From positions 434,001-498,000 of the forward strand of contig CAVQCG010000004.1 of assembly GCA_963710975.1 (NCBI GenBank): a DNA stretch of 64,000 nt, read 5' to 3'. The translations under genes and the position numbers were made by a program. How positions within the stretch are numbered: the stretch's first letter is position 1; each line of letters begins with the position of its first letter. Below the pieces are notes generated by a model. It did not search any database. It was given only the letters and a program-made list of their open reading frames with translations, and was not told where the DNA came from. Source of the stretch: JBBQXH01 sp963710975 (lineage in GTDB: Bacteria > Actinomycetota > Thermoleophilia > Gaiellales > Gaiellaceae). Shown here piece after piece: positions 31,006-40,913 of the stretch.

Positions 31006-34000
31006 GTGGATCCGCTCGCGCCGTTCAGCCCGGCGGTCAGGACGTGGTTCGAGCAGACGTTCGATGCCCCGACGCCCGCCCAGACGAGCGGCTGGCCCGC
31101 GATCGCGTCGGGCGCACACACGCTGATCCAGGCGCCGACCGGATCGGGCAAGACGCTCGCAGCGTTCCTCTGGGCGCTCGACCAGGCACAACCGGGTGGT
31201 GGCCTCCAGGTGCTCTACGTGAGCCCGCTGAAGGCGCTCAACTACGACGTCGAGCGGAACCTCCGCGGGCCGCTCGCCGGCATCGGCCTCGGTCTGCAGG
31301 TCGGCGGTTCGCACGGGCGACACGCCCCAGAAGGAGCGCCAGGCGATGCTCCGCAAGCCGCCCGAGATCCTGATCACGACGCCGGAGTCGCTCTTTCTGC
31401 TCCTGACCTCGCAGGCGCGGGCGAACCTCGAGAGCGTCAGGTACCTGATCGTCGACGAGGTGCATGCGATAGCCGGTACGAAGCGGGGCGCGCACCTTGC
31501 GGTGAGCCTCGAGCGGCTGGTCAGGCTGACGCCGGACCCGATCCAGCGCGTCGGGCTCTCGGCCACGCAGCGACCGCTCGAGGAGATCGCGCGCTTCGTC
31601 TCGGGCGGCCGGCCGATCGAGATCGTCGACGCGGGCAGGGCGAAGCAGCTCGACCTCGAGGTCGTCGTCCCGGTCGAAGACATGCGCGAGCTGCCGAGCG
31701 CAGCGGGCCTCTCGACCCCCGTGCTTGCAGACGGCGTCGAGATGGCTCCCGGCGTCGAGGTCGGGTCGCGCTCGATCTGGCCCTCGATCTACCCGGCGAT
31801 CCTCGAGCTCGTCGAGGCGCATCGCTCGACCATCATCTTCGTCAACAACCGTCGCCTCGCCGAGCGACTCGCGCTGCGTCTGAACGAGCTCGCGGAAAAG
31901 CCGATCGCCCGTGCCCACCACGGCTCGCTTGCCCGCGAGCAACGAGTCGAGATCGAGGAGCTGCTCAAGAAGGGCGAGATACCCGCGCTCGTGGCCACGT
32001 CGTCACTCGAGCTCGGTGTAGACATGGGCGCGGTCGATCTCGTCATCCAGGTCGAGTCGCCGAAGTCCGTCGCCCGAGGTCTCCAGCGCGTCGGCCGTGC
32101 CGGCCATACCCTCGACGCGACGTCGAAGGGCCGCATCTTCCCGAAGTTCCGGGCTGACCTCCTCGAGTCGGCCGTCGTCGCGCAGCGGATGCGCGAGGGA
32201 GCGATCGAGGAGACGCAGATCCCGCGCAACCCGCTGGATGTCCTCGCCCAGCAGATCGTCGCGATCACGGCCGACGAGGAGATCTCCGTGGACGAGCTGC
32301 ACGAGCTCGTTCGCGGGGCGTGGAACTTCAGGGATCTCTCTCGCGCCGCGCTCGAGAACACGCTCGACATGCTCTCCGGCCGCTATCCATCCGAGGAGTT
32401 CTCGGAGCTGCGCCCGCGCGTCACGTGGGATCGCGTGAACGGCGTCGTCAAGGGCCGGGGCGGCTCGCGGCGGCTTGCGATCACGAACGCCGGAACGATT
32501 CCCGACCGAGGCCTCTTCGGCGTCTTCCTCGCCGACGGCGGCGGCCGGGTGGGCGAGCTCGACGAGGAGATGGTCTACGAGGCCCGTCAGGGCCAGACGT
32601 TCATGCTCGGCGCGACGACCTGGCGTATCGAGGACATCACGCGCGACCGCGTGCTCGTCTCACCGGCTCCCGGAATCCCGGGGGCAGTGCCGTTCTGGAA
32701 GGGCGAGGGGACGGGCCGCCCGTACGAGCTCGGCGAGGCAATCGGCCGCGCGGGCCGCGAGCTGGTTGCTCTCGACGACGAGAAGGCCGTCGCGCGTCTC
32801 ACCCGCGATCACTTCCTCGACCGTCGTGCAGCCACGAACCTCCTCACGTATCTGCGCGAGCAGGAGGAGGCGACCGGGGCGCTTCCCTCCGACCGTACCG
32901 TCGTCGTCGAGCGCTTCCGGGACGAGATAGGCGACTGGCGGATGTGCATCCTGACCCCGTTCGGCGGGCGCGTGCACGCTCCGTGGTCGCTGGCGCTCGG
33001 GAACAGGCTGCGCGAGTCGCTCGGGCTCGAGGTGAACGCGATCTGGTCGGACGACGGCATCGCTCTCCACCTCCCGGACGCCGACACCCCGCCACCGACC
33101 GAGGACGTCCTGATCGCGCCCGAGGAGCTCGAGGACCTCGTCGTCCAGGAACTTGCCGGCAGCGCCCTCTTCGGCTCGCGCTTCCGCGAGAACGCCGGGC
33201 GCGCGCTCCTCATCCCGCGGCGGCGTCCCGGGCAGCGGACCCCGCTCTGGCAGCAGCGGCTGAAGGCGCAGGGGCTGCTCCAGGTGGCGCGCCGCTACTC
33301 GGACTTCCCGATCGTCCTCGAGACCTATCGCGAGTGCCTCAAGGACGTCTTCGACCTGCCCGCGCTGAAGCGCCTCCTCGCCGACCTGCGCAGCCGGCGC
33401 ATCGACCTCGTCGACGTGGAGACGCCGTCAGCCTCGCCGTTCGCCTCGTCGCTCCTCTTCGACTACGTCGGCGACCTACATGTACGAGGACGACACCCCG
33501 ATGGCGGAGCGGCGCGCGCAGGCCCTGTCGCTCGACCGGGACCTGCTGCGGGAGCTGCTCGGGGCCGAGGAGCTGCGAGACCTCCTCGACGGCGACGCGA
33601 TGGCGGAGGTGGAGGACGAGCTTCGCGGCCGCGCGCGTACGCCCGACGAGCTGCACGACCTGCTGCTCCGCCGGGGCGATCTCGCTCCGGGGGAGTTCGA
33701 CGAGACGCTCGCCGCCGAGCTCGAGGCCGAGCGCCGGGCGATCCGCGTTCGCATAGGAGGGGCGCCGAGGCTCATCGCGGCGGAGGATGCGGGCCGCTAC
33801 CGGGACGCCGTCGGCGCAATGCCTCCGGGCGGGCTTCCGGATGCGTTCCTCGACGCGGGCGAGAACCCGCTTGCGTTCGTTCTCGTCCGTTTCGCCCGCG
33901 GCCGCGGGCCGTTCACGACCGGCGAGCTAGCGGCGCGCTACGGCTTCGCAGCCGATCGGGCGGAGGCGGCTCTCGCAGCGCTGGAGCAGGACGGAAGGCT

Positions 34001-35284
34001 TGTCCGCGGAGAGCTGCGTCCGGGCGGAACCGAACGAGAATGGTGCGACCCCGATGTTCTCCGGCGCCTTCGCCGCGCGACGCTCGCCCGCCTGCGAAAG
34101 GAGGTCGAGCCGGTCGACCACGCAGCGCTTGCCCGCTTCCTGCCCGCCTGGCAGGGCATCGACCGGAAGGCATCGCTGCGGGAGGCGCTCGTCCCGTTGC
34201 AGGGCATCGCGCTCCCCGTCCCGCTCTGGGAGAGCGACATCCTGCCTCGGCGCGTTCCCGGGTACCAGCCCTCGTGGCTCGATCAGCTCTGTGCCTCGGG
34301 CGAGGTCGTCTGGGTCGGCGCCGGGCTCGAGCGGGTCGCGCTCTTCTACCGGGACGACGCACCTCTGCTGGGCCGCCCCGGTGCCCTGGCGTCGCCCGAG
34401 GGTGAGGCCGCAGAGCGGATGCGGGCCGCTCTCGCGCCGGGGGCGCTCTTCTGGTGGGATCTCGTCGCTGCTTCTGGGGCTCGACGCAGAGGTCGCGTTG
34501 CCCGCACTGTGGGATCCTGGTCTGGGCAGGGGAGGTCGCGAACGATGCGTGGCAGCCGCTCCGCGCCCGGCGCCGTTACGCGACGCCGCGACCCGTTCAG
34601 CGGAGTCGCCGGCGGTTCTCCCGCCAGCGCGGCGACGGTTCGACGGCGACCCAGGGTCGCTGGTCGCTGACGACGGGGCTCTTCCCTGGTGAGCCGGACC
34701 CGCGGGCTCTGGCCGAGCTGCTGCTCGAGCGCCAGGGGATCGTGACGCGGGACGGTGTGCGCGGTGAGGGCGTCCCCGGGGGCTACGCACCGGTGTACCG
34801 GGAGCTCCGAACGCTCGAGACCGTCGGGGTCTGCCGGCGCGGGTACTTCGTCGAGGGGCTCGGCGGCGCGCAGTTCGCGCTTCCTGGAGCAGTCGAGCGG
34901 CTGCGGGACCGGCCGGAGGACGAAGACCCGCTCGTCATCGCGGCGGCCGATCCGGCTCAGCCGTACGGCGCAGCTCTCCCGTGGCCGAAGCGCGCAGGTG
35001 GACGGGCGTCGCGGGTCGCGGGCGCGTTCGTCGTCCTGCTCGGCGGCGAGCCCGCGCTGTTCGTCGAGCGGGGCGGCAAGTCACTCGTGCCGCTGCGCGA
35101 GCCCGACGAGGAGTGGCTCCGACCGGCGCTGGCGGCACTCGTCGAGCACGTCCGGCGCTCGCGGACCAGGCGGCTGGCGGTCGAGCGCTTCGACGGGGAG
35201 CCGGTCATCGAGAGCGCGGTTCTCGACCTCCTCGTCGAGGCGGGATTCCTCGCCGGGCCGAAGCGAGCAGTTCTCAGGGCGTGA
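31006..35284 (+). CDS. lhr: Lhr-type large ATP-dependent helicase, several frameshifts
   Basis: About 1,425 residues when repaired. Superfamily 2 motifs: QAPTGSGKTLAAFLWAL (Walker A), IVDEVHAIAGTKRGAHL (DEVH box), LSATQRPLEE (motif III), TSSLELGVDMGAVDLVIQ and SVARGLQRVGRAGH (motif VI). A long Lhr C-terminal region follows (GLLQVARRYSDFPIVLETYRE, GVPGGYAPVYRELRTLE, GYFVEGLGGAQFALPGAVERL). In mycobacteria Lhr is a 3'-5' helicase in DNA repair, encoded next to Nei2. One extra base each near 31303 (G), 33470 (G), 34472 (T) and 34516 (C) explains all frame changes; the span length (4279 = 3n+1) agrees with four insertions. Confidence 0.9.
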
Positions 35285-35847
35285 CCCGCGCGACCGTGGT
35301 CGCCGTGAGCCGAAGCGCGGGGCACACGGTCACGAAGTGGAATCAGGCCAGTGTCCAGCTCCTCGCCGGGCTCGGGATAGAGGGCGACGCACACCTCGGC
35401 GTGACCGTCCAGCACCGGTCGCGAGTCGCCCGGGATCCGAGCCGGCCGAACCTCCGCCAGGTGCACCTGCTCCACGCCGAGCTGCACGACGAGCTCGACG
35501 CCGCCGGCTTTGCCCTCCGGGCCGGGCAGATGGGAGAGAACATCACGACACGCGGCATTGCGCTGCTAGAGCTACCGACCGGCGCCCGCCTGCGACTTGG
35601 CGAAACGGCGATCGTCGAGGTCACCGGGTTGCGGAACCCATGTACACAACTCGACGGGATCCAGACCGGTCTGATGGCGGCGACGCTCCAGCGGGACGAG
35701 CGCGGGAGCCTCCTCCGCAAGGCGGGCGTCATGGGCATCGTCCTCGTCGGAGGGGTAGTGCGTCCGGGCGATCCGATCGTTGCCGAGCTCGCCGACCGGG
35801 CCGCACCGGCCGCTCGAGCCCGTCTAGCCTTCCGAGCACCGCCATGA
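35281..35847 (+). CDS. MOSC-domain protein
   Basis: 188 residues. MOSC-type sequence: GIEGDAHLG near the N-terminus, RQVHLLHAELHDEL, AGQMGENITTRGIALLELPTGARLRLGETAIVEVTGLRNPCTQLD with the conserved Cys in NPC. MOSC domains bind molybdenum cofactor or related sulfur-carrying ligands; YiiM-type members reduce N-hydroxylated compounds. The GTG overlaps the lhr stop by four bases and its own stop overlaps the next ATG. Confidence 0.88.
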   Translation: MTRATVVAVSRSAGHTVTKWNQASVQLLAGLGIEGDAHLGVTVQHRSRVARDPSRPNLRQVHLLHAELHDELDAAGFALRAGQMGENITTRGIALLELPTGARLRLGETAIVEVTGLRNPCTQLDGIQTGLMAATLQRDERGSLLRKAGVMGIVLVGGVVRPGDPIVAELADRAAPAARARLAFRAPP

Positions 35848-36441
35848 ACCGTGAGGACTGGGATCGGAAGTATGCCGGCCGGGAGCTTCTCTGGACGGAG
35901 GCCCCGAGCCGCTTCCTCGTCTCGGAGGTCGCCGACCTCGCACCGGGAACGGCGCTCGACCTTGCGTGCGGTGAGGGCCGCAACGCCGTCTGGCTCGCCG
36001 AGCACGGGTGGGACGTGACGGGAGTCGACTTCTCGGAGGTCGCGAATCCGCAAGGCCCGCCGCCTGGCCGCGCAGCGCGGTGTCGCTCCCGACTTCGTCG
36101 TCTCCGACCTCCTGGCCTGGAAGGCGGAACGGGCCCGGTACGACCTGGTCGTCGTGTTCTACCTGCAGCTTCCCGAGGTCGAGCGCCGGACGGTGCTCCG
36201 GAATGCCGCAGCCGCGCTCGCCCCTGGTGGAACGCTGCTCGTGGTCGCCCACCATCTTGCAAACATCGCCGAGGGATGGGGCGGGCCGAGCAGCCCCGAC
36301 GTGCTGTGCACCGAGGCCGAGATCGTCGCCGACGTCCCCGAGCTCACGGTCGTACGGGCGGAACGGGTGACGAGGCCGATGCCGGATATCGACGGCGCGC
36401 CCGAGGCGATCGATCTGCTCGTCCGCGCGGTCAGGGCGTAG
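35844..36441 (+). CDS. Class I SAM-dependent methyltransferase (TehB-like), one frameshift
   Basis: About 198 residues when repaired. Begins NREDWDRKYAGRELLWTEAPSRFL with motif I LDLACGEGRNAVWLAEHGWDVTGVDFS and, after the lesion, DLVVVFYLQLPEVERR and LAPGGTLLVVAHHLAN. The small size and opening resemble TehB/thiopurine-type methyltransferases. One A too many near 36045-36046 (GCGATC read as GCGAATC) shifts the frame. Third gene of a coupled lhr-MOSC-methyltransferase group. Confidence 0.85.
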
Positions 36442-36990
36442 TCACAGCTCGCCGGGTCGCGCAATTCGGTAGAAGAACGGGCCGAGGCCGGCCTGGCTGA
36501 TCGCGAACACGACCCCGAGCAGGTCTTCGACCGCGCGAGCCTGATCGAGCCCGCCGACGAAGACCGGATCGAAGCCGGCGTCGTGGATCAACTGCTCGGT
36601 CAGGCTCCTGGCTGCCTCGTCGGCCGCGTAGACGTTGCTGGGCCTCACCCGCTGCGTGCCGACCTCGTCGTAGATCGCCGCGAAGTTGATGTTGAACGTC
36701 TTCGCCGTGGGGCCGCCGATGATCGACTTGACCTCGTGCGCGAGCGACTCGAACTCTTCGTTCCGGCCGCCGAACGCGTTCGTGGCGTCGATCGTCACCT
36801 TGCCCTGGATCCCGCTGACCTTGCCAAGCGCCTCCGCGATGACAGCGGAGGGAACAGCTACGACGACGACATCCGCGTCCGACGCGTCTCCGCCCTCCTT
36901 GCCCAGTGCGGCCACCTCGTGACCTGCCTGCCCCCAGAGCCGGGCGAGCCCACCGCCTACGTTCCCCTTGCCTATGACTGTGATCTTCAT
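36442..36990 (-). CDS. NADPH-dependent F420 reductase-like Rossmann protein
   Basis: 182 residues from the ATG at 36990. N-terminal KITVIGKGNVGGGLARLWGQAGHEV is a NADP-binding Rossmann motif, followed by ADVVVVAVPSAVIAEAL and ATNAFGGRNEEFESLAHEV, the pattern of F420H2:NADP oxidoreductase-like proteins. It might reduce F420 or another small substrate. Convergent with the methyltransferase gene, whose stop abuts its own. Confidence 0.75.
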   Translation of the reverse strand: MKITVIGKGNVGGGLARLWGQAGHEVAALGKEGGDASDADVVVVAVPSAVIAEALGKVSGIQGKVTIDATNAFGGRNEEFESLAHEVKSIIGGPTAKTFNINFAAIYDEVGTQRVRPSNVYAADEAARSLTEQLIHDAGFDPVFVGGLDQARAVEDLLGVVFAISQAGLGPFFYRIARPGEL

Positions 36991-37040
36991 GAAGCTCGAC
37001 AACGCCCGGCCGCGGTCTCTGATTCCCCGGGGCGACGGCT

Positions 37041-37917
37041 TCAGCGGCCGCCTTCGATCGCGGCTCGTGCGGCCTCGTCGAACGGCGTGAGCTCGAGCGG
37101 AACGAGCGTGCGGATCCGGTCGTCGTGAGCGATCGTCGCGTTGCGGAGGCCCTCGATCAGCGGCCGCGCGACCGAGGCCTGCACCGGCGTCACGAGGTGA
37201 GCCAGTAGGAGGAGAGCCGCGGGCGTGAGGACCGGCACCTCGACGATCAGCGGATGCTTGCCGCGGAGGCGCGCGATTCGCTCGATCATCTCCCGGTAGG
37301 TCATCACCTCGGGCCCGCCGGCGTCGAGCGACTGGCCGAGCATCGCCTCGCGGGCCGCAACCCCGGCGAGGTAGCGGACGATGTCTTCGAGGGCGATCGG
37401 CTGCGTCTCGGTCGAGACCCAGCGCGGGCAGATCATGCCCGGGAGCCGGTCGACGAGCGCCAGGATCGTCTCGAACGCGGCGCTGCCCTTGCCGACGACC
37501 ATTGCTGCGCGGAGGGTCGTCACGGGCACCGATCCGGAGGCGAGCCGTGCGCCCGTCTCGGCCCGGCTGCGCAGATGCGGCGAGAGGTCGGGCGAATCGT
37601 CGCCGAGCCCGCCGAGGTAGACGATCTGGCGGACCCCGGCCGCTCGGCCTTGCGCGCCATGGTCGCGCCGCGCGGCGATCACGCGCGCTCGAAATCGGTC
37701 GTGCCGAGCGAGTGGACGAGGTAGTAGACGATCTCGACGTCGTCGAGGGCCTGGAGACGGCGAACGGATCGACGACGTCGGCGGCAACCCAGCGTTACGC
37801 CGGTGTCCACGCCGTCCGGCGGGCGGCGCGATACGGCGACGACCTCGTGATCTGCTCGAGAGTCGGCACGAGCGAGCGGCCGATCATGCCGGTCGCTCCG
37901 AAGACGGCGATCTTCAT
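37041..37917 (-). pseudogene. NmrA/SDR-type NAD(P)-binding protein, several frameshifts
   Basis: The expected product is about 290 residues. The N-terminus KIAVFGATGMIGRSLVP holds the GxxGxxG motif; later pieces in other frames are HEVVAVSRRPPDGVDTGV, DDVEIVYYLVHSLG and, in a long intact frame from about 37650 down, RQIVYLGGLGDDSP, TTLRAAMVVGKGSAAFETI and AGGPEVMTYREMIERIARL. This resembles NmrA-like NAD(P)H-binding sugar epimerase or quinone oxidoreductase-like proteins. At least four indels fall within 300 bp of the 5' half, so it is either locally bad sequence or a true pseudogene. The ATG overlaps the stop of the next gene upstream (ATGA). Confidence 0.7.
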
Positions 37918-38438
37918 CGGCGCTCCCGTGCCAGCCGGGAGAAGTACCGCTTACTGATGGCGACATGCGCCCACGACTGGACGTAGGCATACAGCGGCCC
38001 GGTCCACGGTGGACGGCCAGGCTTCGCCGCAAGCCGCGGGTAGAAGCCGGTCACCCGCGAGCTGAGCATGACGTCGCCGTCTTCCTCCTGCGCCAGGGTG
38101 AGGGCCCCGCTCGGCACGCGCGCGAGGAGCCCGCCGGTGATCGGGAAGCGACACTCGACGCGGCTGCTCGCGACCGTGAGCTGGGGCTCCGCGAAGGAGA
38201 GGAGGAGCGGGCCGTGCGTGAAGAGACGAACCTCCGTCCGACCCGCGTCCTCGAGCGGACAGACGATCCTCCCGGTCGCCTCGCGTACGGTGGCCCAGTA
38301 TCGCCGACCGAGAAGCGCTGCCCCAGCCTCGCTCGCGGCGACGACCGGCCTGTCGACGCGAGCCACCTGAAGTGACTCGACAGCCCCGTCCTCGCGCTGC
38401 CCCTGGGTCGACCGCCAGCCCTCGAGTACCGCCGCCAT
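37914..38438 (-). CDS. Conserved protein of unknown function, upstream of the SDR gene
   Basis: 174 residues from the ATG at 38438. It contains RRYWATVREATGRIV, FTHGPLLLSFAEPQLTV, RVECRFPITGGLLARVPSGALTL and VTGFYPRLAAKPGRPPW. The strand-rich pattern is soluble; there is no signal peptide. Pairing with an NmrA-like gene by a four-base overlap suggests they work together. I recognise no family name with confidence. Confidence 0.7.
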   Translation of the reverse strand: MAAVLEGWRSTQGQREDGAVESLQVARVDRPVVAASEAGAALLGRRYWATVREATGRIVCPLEDAGRTEVRLFTHGPLLLSFAEPQLTVASSRVECRFPITGGLLARVPSGALTLAQEEDGDVMLSSRVTGFYPRLAAKPGRPPWTGPLYAYVQSWAHVAISKRYFSRLARERR

Positions 38439-38451
38439 GGATTCGATGGTA
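38439..38451 (-). promoter_or_regulatory. Leaderless promoter
   Basis: TACCAT (38451-38446), 7 nt, ATG at 38438. Confidence 0.55.
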
Positions 38452-38519
38452 GCCGTGTGCTCCTCGGGTAGACCGGAGACGCGGAGGACCTCGTGCGTTT
38501 GCGGCGTGTCCGCGTCTGG

Positions 38520-38732
38520 GTATCGCGGGCTTCGCCCGCGATGGGCCTTCGCGGCCTGTTCGGCCGCTGCGCGGACGGCATTCGCCGTCCTTGCGTACGC
38601 GGGCTTTGCCCGATGAGCCTCCGCGGCCAGCGTCGCCGCCGTTCGGGTCGTGGTATCGCGGGCTTCGCCCGCGATGAGCCTTCGCGGCCTGTTCGGCCGC
38701 TGCGCGGACGGCATTCGCCGTCCTTGCGTACG
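38520..38732 (+). repeat. Modular three-hairpin element, locus C
   Basis: Two 80-bp copies differing at one base (38520-38599 and 38653-38732) with a degraded copy between them (38599-38652). Stems: GCGGGC-TTC-GCCCGC within an 8-bp arm, constant GCGGCC-TGTTC-GGCCGC, core CTGCGCG, and GACGGC-ATTC-GCCGTC. The last copy runs into the -10 (TACGCT) of the nei gene, so the element supplies part of that promoter. Confidence 0.8.
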
Positions 38733-38740
38733 CTGAACGG
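38729..38740 (+). promoter_or_regulatory. Leaderless promoter of nei, formed at a repeat end
   Basis: TACGCT (38729-38734), 6 nt, GTG at 38741; the first four bases belong to the hairpin element. Confidence 0.6.
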
Positions 38741-39483
38741 GTGCCAGAGGGCGACAGCTTGAGGAGTGCGGCAGCCCGGCTCCGAGTGCTCGAGGGTCAG
38801 GTCGTCGCCGCAGAGACGCCGCATCCGCGCGCCGAGGTACTCGGTATCGCACCCCGGATAGACGGGAGACGGCTCGATCGGGTCGAGGCGGTCGGCAAGA
38901 ACCTGCTCTTCACCTTCGACGACGGCACCGTGCTGCGAAGCCACCTCCGGATGCGCGGGCGCTGGCACGTTCGACCCGCAGGCGCCCCTCGTCGTGGAAC
39001 GCCCTGGCTCGTGCTCCGCGGGACGAGCAGGAGGCGATCCTCTGGAACGGACCTGTCCTCGAGTTCGGCCGTGGCGAGGTCGATCGGCTTGGGCCGGACA
39101 TCATGGACGACCCTCCCGACCTCGACGCGATCGTCGTCCGCCTCCGTGGCGCCGACCAGCGGTCCGAGTTCGCCAACGTCCTCCTCGATCAACGCATCGT
39201 GGCGGGAATCGGGAACATGTGGCGCGCGGAGGGCCTTTTCGTCGCGGGCGTGTCTCCATGGCGTCGGCTCGCCGACTTCTCCGACACGGAGCTTCGTCAT
39301 GTTCTCGCCGACGTCGCGAATGCGATGAGAGGGGGTCGTCGGTCTCGGTGGGTCTACGGTCGAGGTGGGCTTCCGTGCCGGCGCTGTGGCACGAGGATCG
39401 CGACCTGTAGGCTAGGCGACGCCGCGCGGAGGGCCTACTGGTGCCCGACCTGCCAGGCAGGAACGGGGGTTGCGAGGGCGTAA
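38741..39483 (+). CDS. nei: Fpg/Nei-family DNA glycosylase (Nei2-like), one frameshift
   Basis: About 247 residues when repaired. After the initiator comes PEGD, with Pro as catalytic nucleophile and Glu next to it; the D is typical of Nei/Nei2. Further motifs: SHLRMRGRWHVRP, H2TH helix GIGNMWRAEGLFVAGVSP, and a zinc finger with CRRCGTRI and CPTC. It excises oxidised pyrimidines and cleaves the AP site. The frame changes after PWLVLRG; restoring one missing G near 39020-39022 gives DEQEAILWNGPVLEFG. One of few deletions in the window. Mycobacterial Nei2 is encoded with Lhr; here lhr lies 3.5 kb upstream. Confidence 0.85.
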
Positions 39484-39492
39484 GCGTCCGGG

Positions 39493-40758
39493 GTGGCTCA
39501 GCGCTCTGTCAGGTCTCCCGCGCTCTACCGCACGCTTCGGAACTTCTGCCTCGGGTCGTTCTTCGCGCTCGCGGCCGAGCTCGAGGCGGGCGCCGACATG
39601 CCGGTCTCGCTCGAGGAGCACGGGGGAGTCGATCGGCCGACCCTGTACGAATACCGCCCGCTCGTCGGTGCCTTCGTCGATCTGCGGGCGGGATGGCTCG
39701 GCGCTCGCGAGGATGCGCTCGACGCGATCATCGCGCTGAAGGACGAGCCTGCTGCGGGCATCTTCGCTCGCGCGCACACGAGTGCCAAGGCGGGTGAGGA
39801 CGAGGCTCTCCGGCGCATCGTGCTGATCCCGCTCCTCGTTCGGCTCGCCGAGCGGTGCGGAGGCTTCGACTGGGATGACGACGCCTTCGATCACGTGTAC
39901 GGCGAGCTCGAGAGCACCCTCTTCGGCGCAACCCGCTCCTACGCCGCCCTCGCGCCGGTGGTGGGTCTGACAGCCGGAGGAACGATCGAGCTCGGTCCCG
40001 GGCTTCGCGTTCGTCCGGCGGCGAACGGCGAGTTCAGCGTCACCTGGCCCGATGCGGGGCGGCTCCTCCCGCGCGACTTCGGGCGGGAGGTGGACAGGAC
40101 GCTTCTGATCGAGCTCGAGCGCGAGCTCGACGCGGCTGCGCCGCAGGTTCCGGACGCTCCGTCCGAGATCGCCCGAGTCGTCAGCGTGCTGCGGCTGGCG
40201 ACACCCGGGGCGATTGCCGCCGGCCCGGTGCTCTTCGAACGGCTCGACTGGCAGCCGTACAACATCCGGCCCGTTCCACCGCTCGCATCACAGGAGCCTC
40301 CCGGCGAAGCGACGCGGCTGGATCCATTTCGCGGCAAGCTCGCCGCCGAGCTCCTACGGAGGTTGACCGACGGGCACGGAGACGGCGAGCTCCTCGAAGC
40401 GCTCGAGCGCTACGAGATCGCGCTCTTCAACCGTGGCCCTCTAAGGGCTGACGAGCTTCGCGAGGCGCTCGTGACGTTACTGGGCGGAGACGAGGGATCC
40501 TGGGCAGCGGCGATGCGAGCAGCCGCGCTGCTCGGCGAATCTGCGCGTGACCGGGCGGAGCTCGTGCAAACGCTTCGATCCCTCGTCGATGGCGACGGGC
40601 CGGGTGGCCATGCCGAGGACGCCGTCCGTCGGGCACTCGTCGAGTCGGTGCTCGCGGATTCCAGGGAGGCCCTCGTTGCCGCTCTCGACGAGTCGCTTCT
40701 CGGGCTGAGGCCACGGCCACAGGTCACCGGCGCCGCTCGCGTGGTCGCTGCCGGCTGA
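39493..40758 (+). CDS. Conserved hypothetical protein, 421 residues
   Basis: Intact frame from a GTG 9 bp after the nei stop. Soluble and largely alpha-helical: RTLRNFCLGSFFALAAELEAGADMPVSLEEHG, VRLAERCGGFDWDDDAFDHVYGELE, a strand-rich middle (TIELGPGLRVRPAANGEFSVTWPDAGRLL), and a helical C-terminus. No signal peptide, membrane segment or catalytic motif is visible. I do not recognise the family. Close spacing suggests co-transcription with nei. Confidence 0.7.
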   Translation: MAQRSVRSPALYRTLRNFCLGSFFALAAELEAGADMPVSLEEHGGVDRPTLYEYRPLVGAFVDLRAGWLGAREDALDAIIALKDEPAAGIFARAHTSAKAGEDEALRRIVLIPLLVRLAERCGGFDWDDDAFDHVYGELESTLFGATRSYAALAPVVGLTAGGTIELGPGLRVRPAANGEFSVTWPDAGRLLPRDFGREVDRTLLIELERELDAAAPQVPDAPSEIARVVSVLRLATPGAIAAGPVLFERLDWQPYNIRPVPPLASQEPPGEATRLDPFRGKLAAELLRRLTDGHGDGELLEALERYEIALFNRGPLRADELREALVTLLGGDEGSWAAAMRAAALLGESARDRAELVQTLRSLVDGDGPGGHAEDAVRRALVESVLADSREALVAALDESLLGLRPRPQVTGAARVVAAG

Positions 40759-40901
40759 CGATCTCGACCTCGTCGACCGGGCCGCCATCGTGTCTCGGCG
40801 GCCGGTCAGACCGATGAGCACGCTCCGGCGCGCTGCGCCTTCCGTGAGCATCACGACACAGGGGCGGCACGAGCGTCACACGTTCGTGCGTCTGGAGGCG
40901 C

Positions 40902-40913
40902 TACGGTCGATCC
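40902..40913 (+). promoter_or_regulatory. Leaderless promoter
   Basis: TACGGT (40902-40907), 6 nt, ATG at 40914. Confidence 0.6.
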
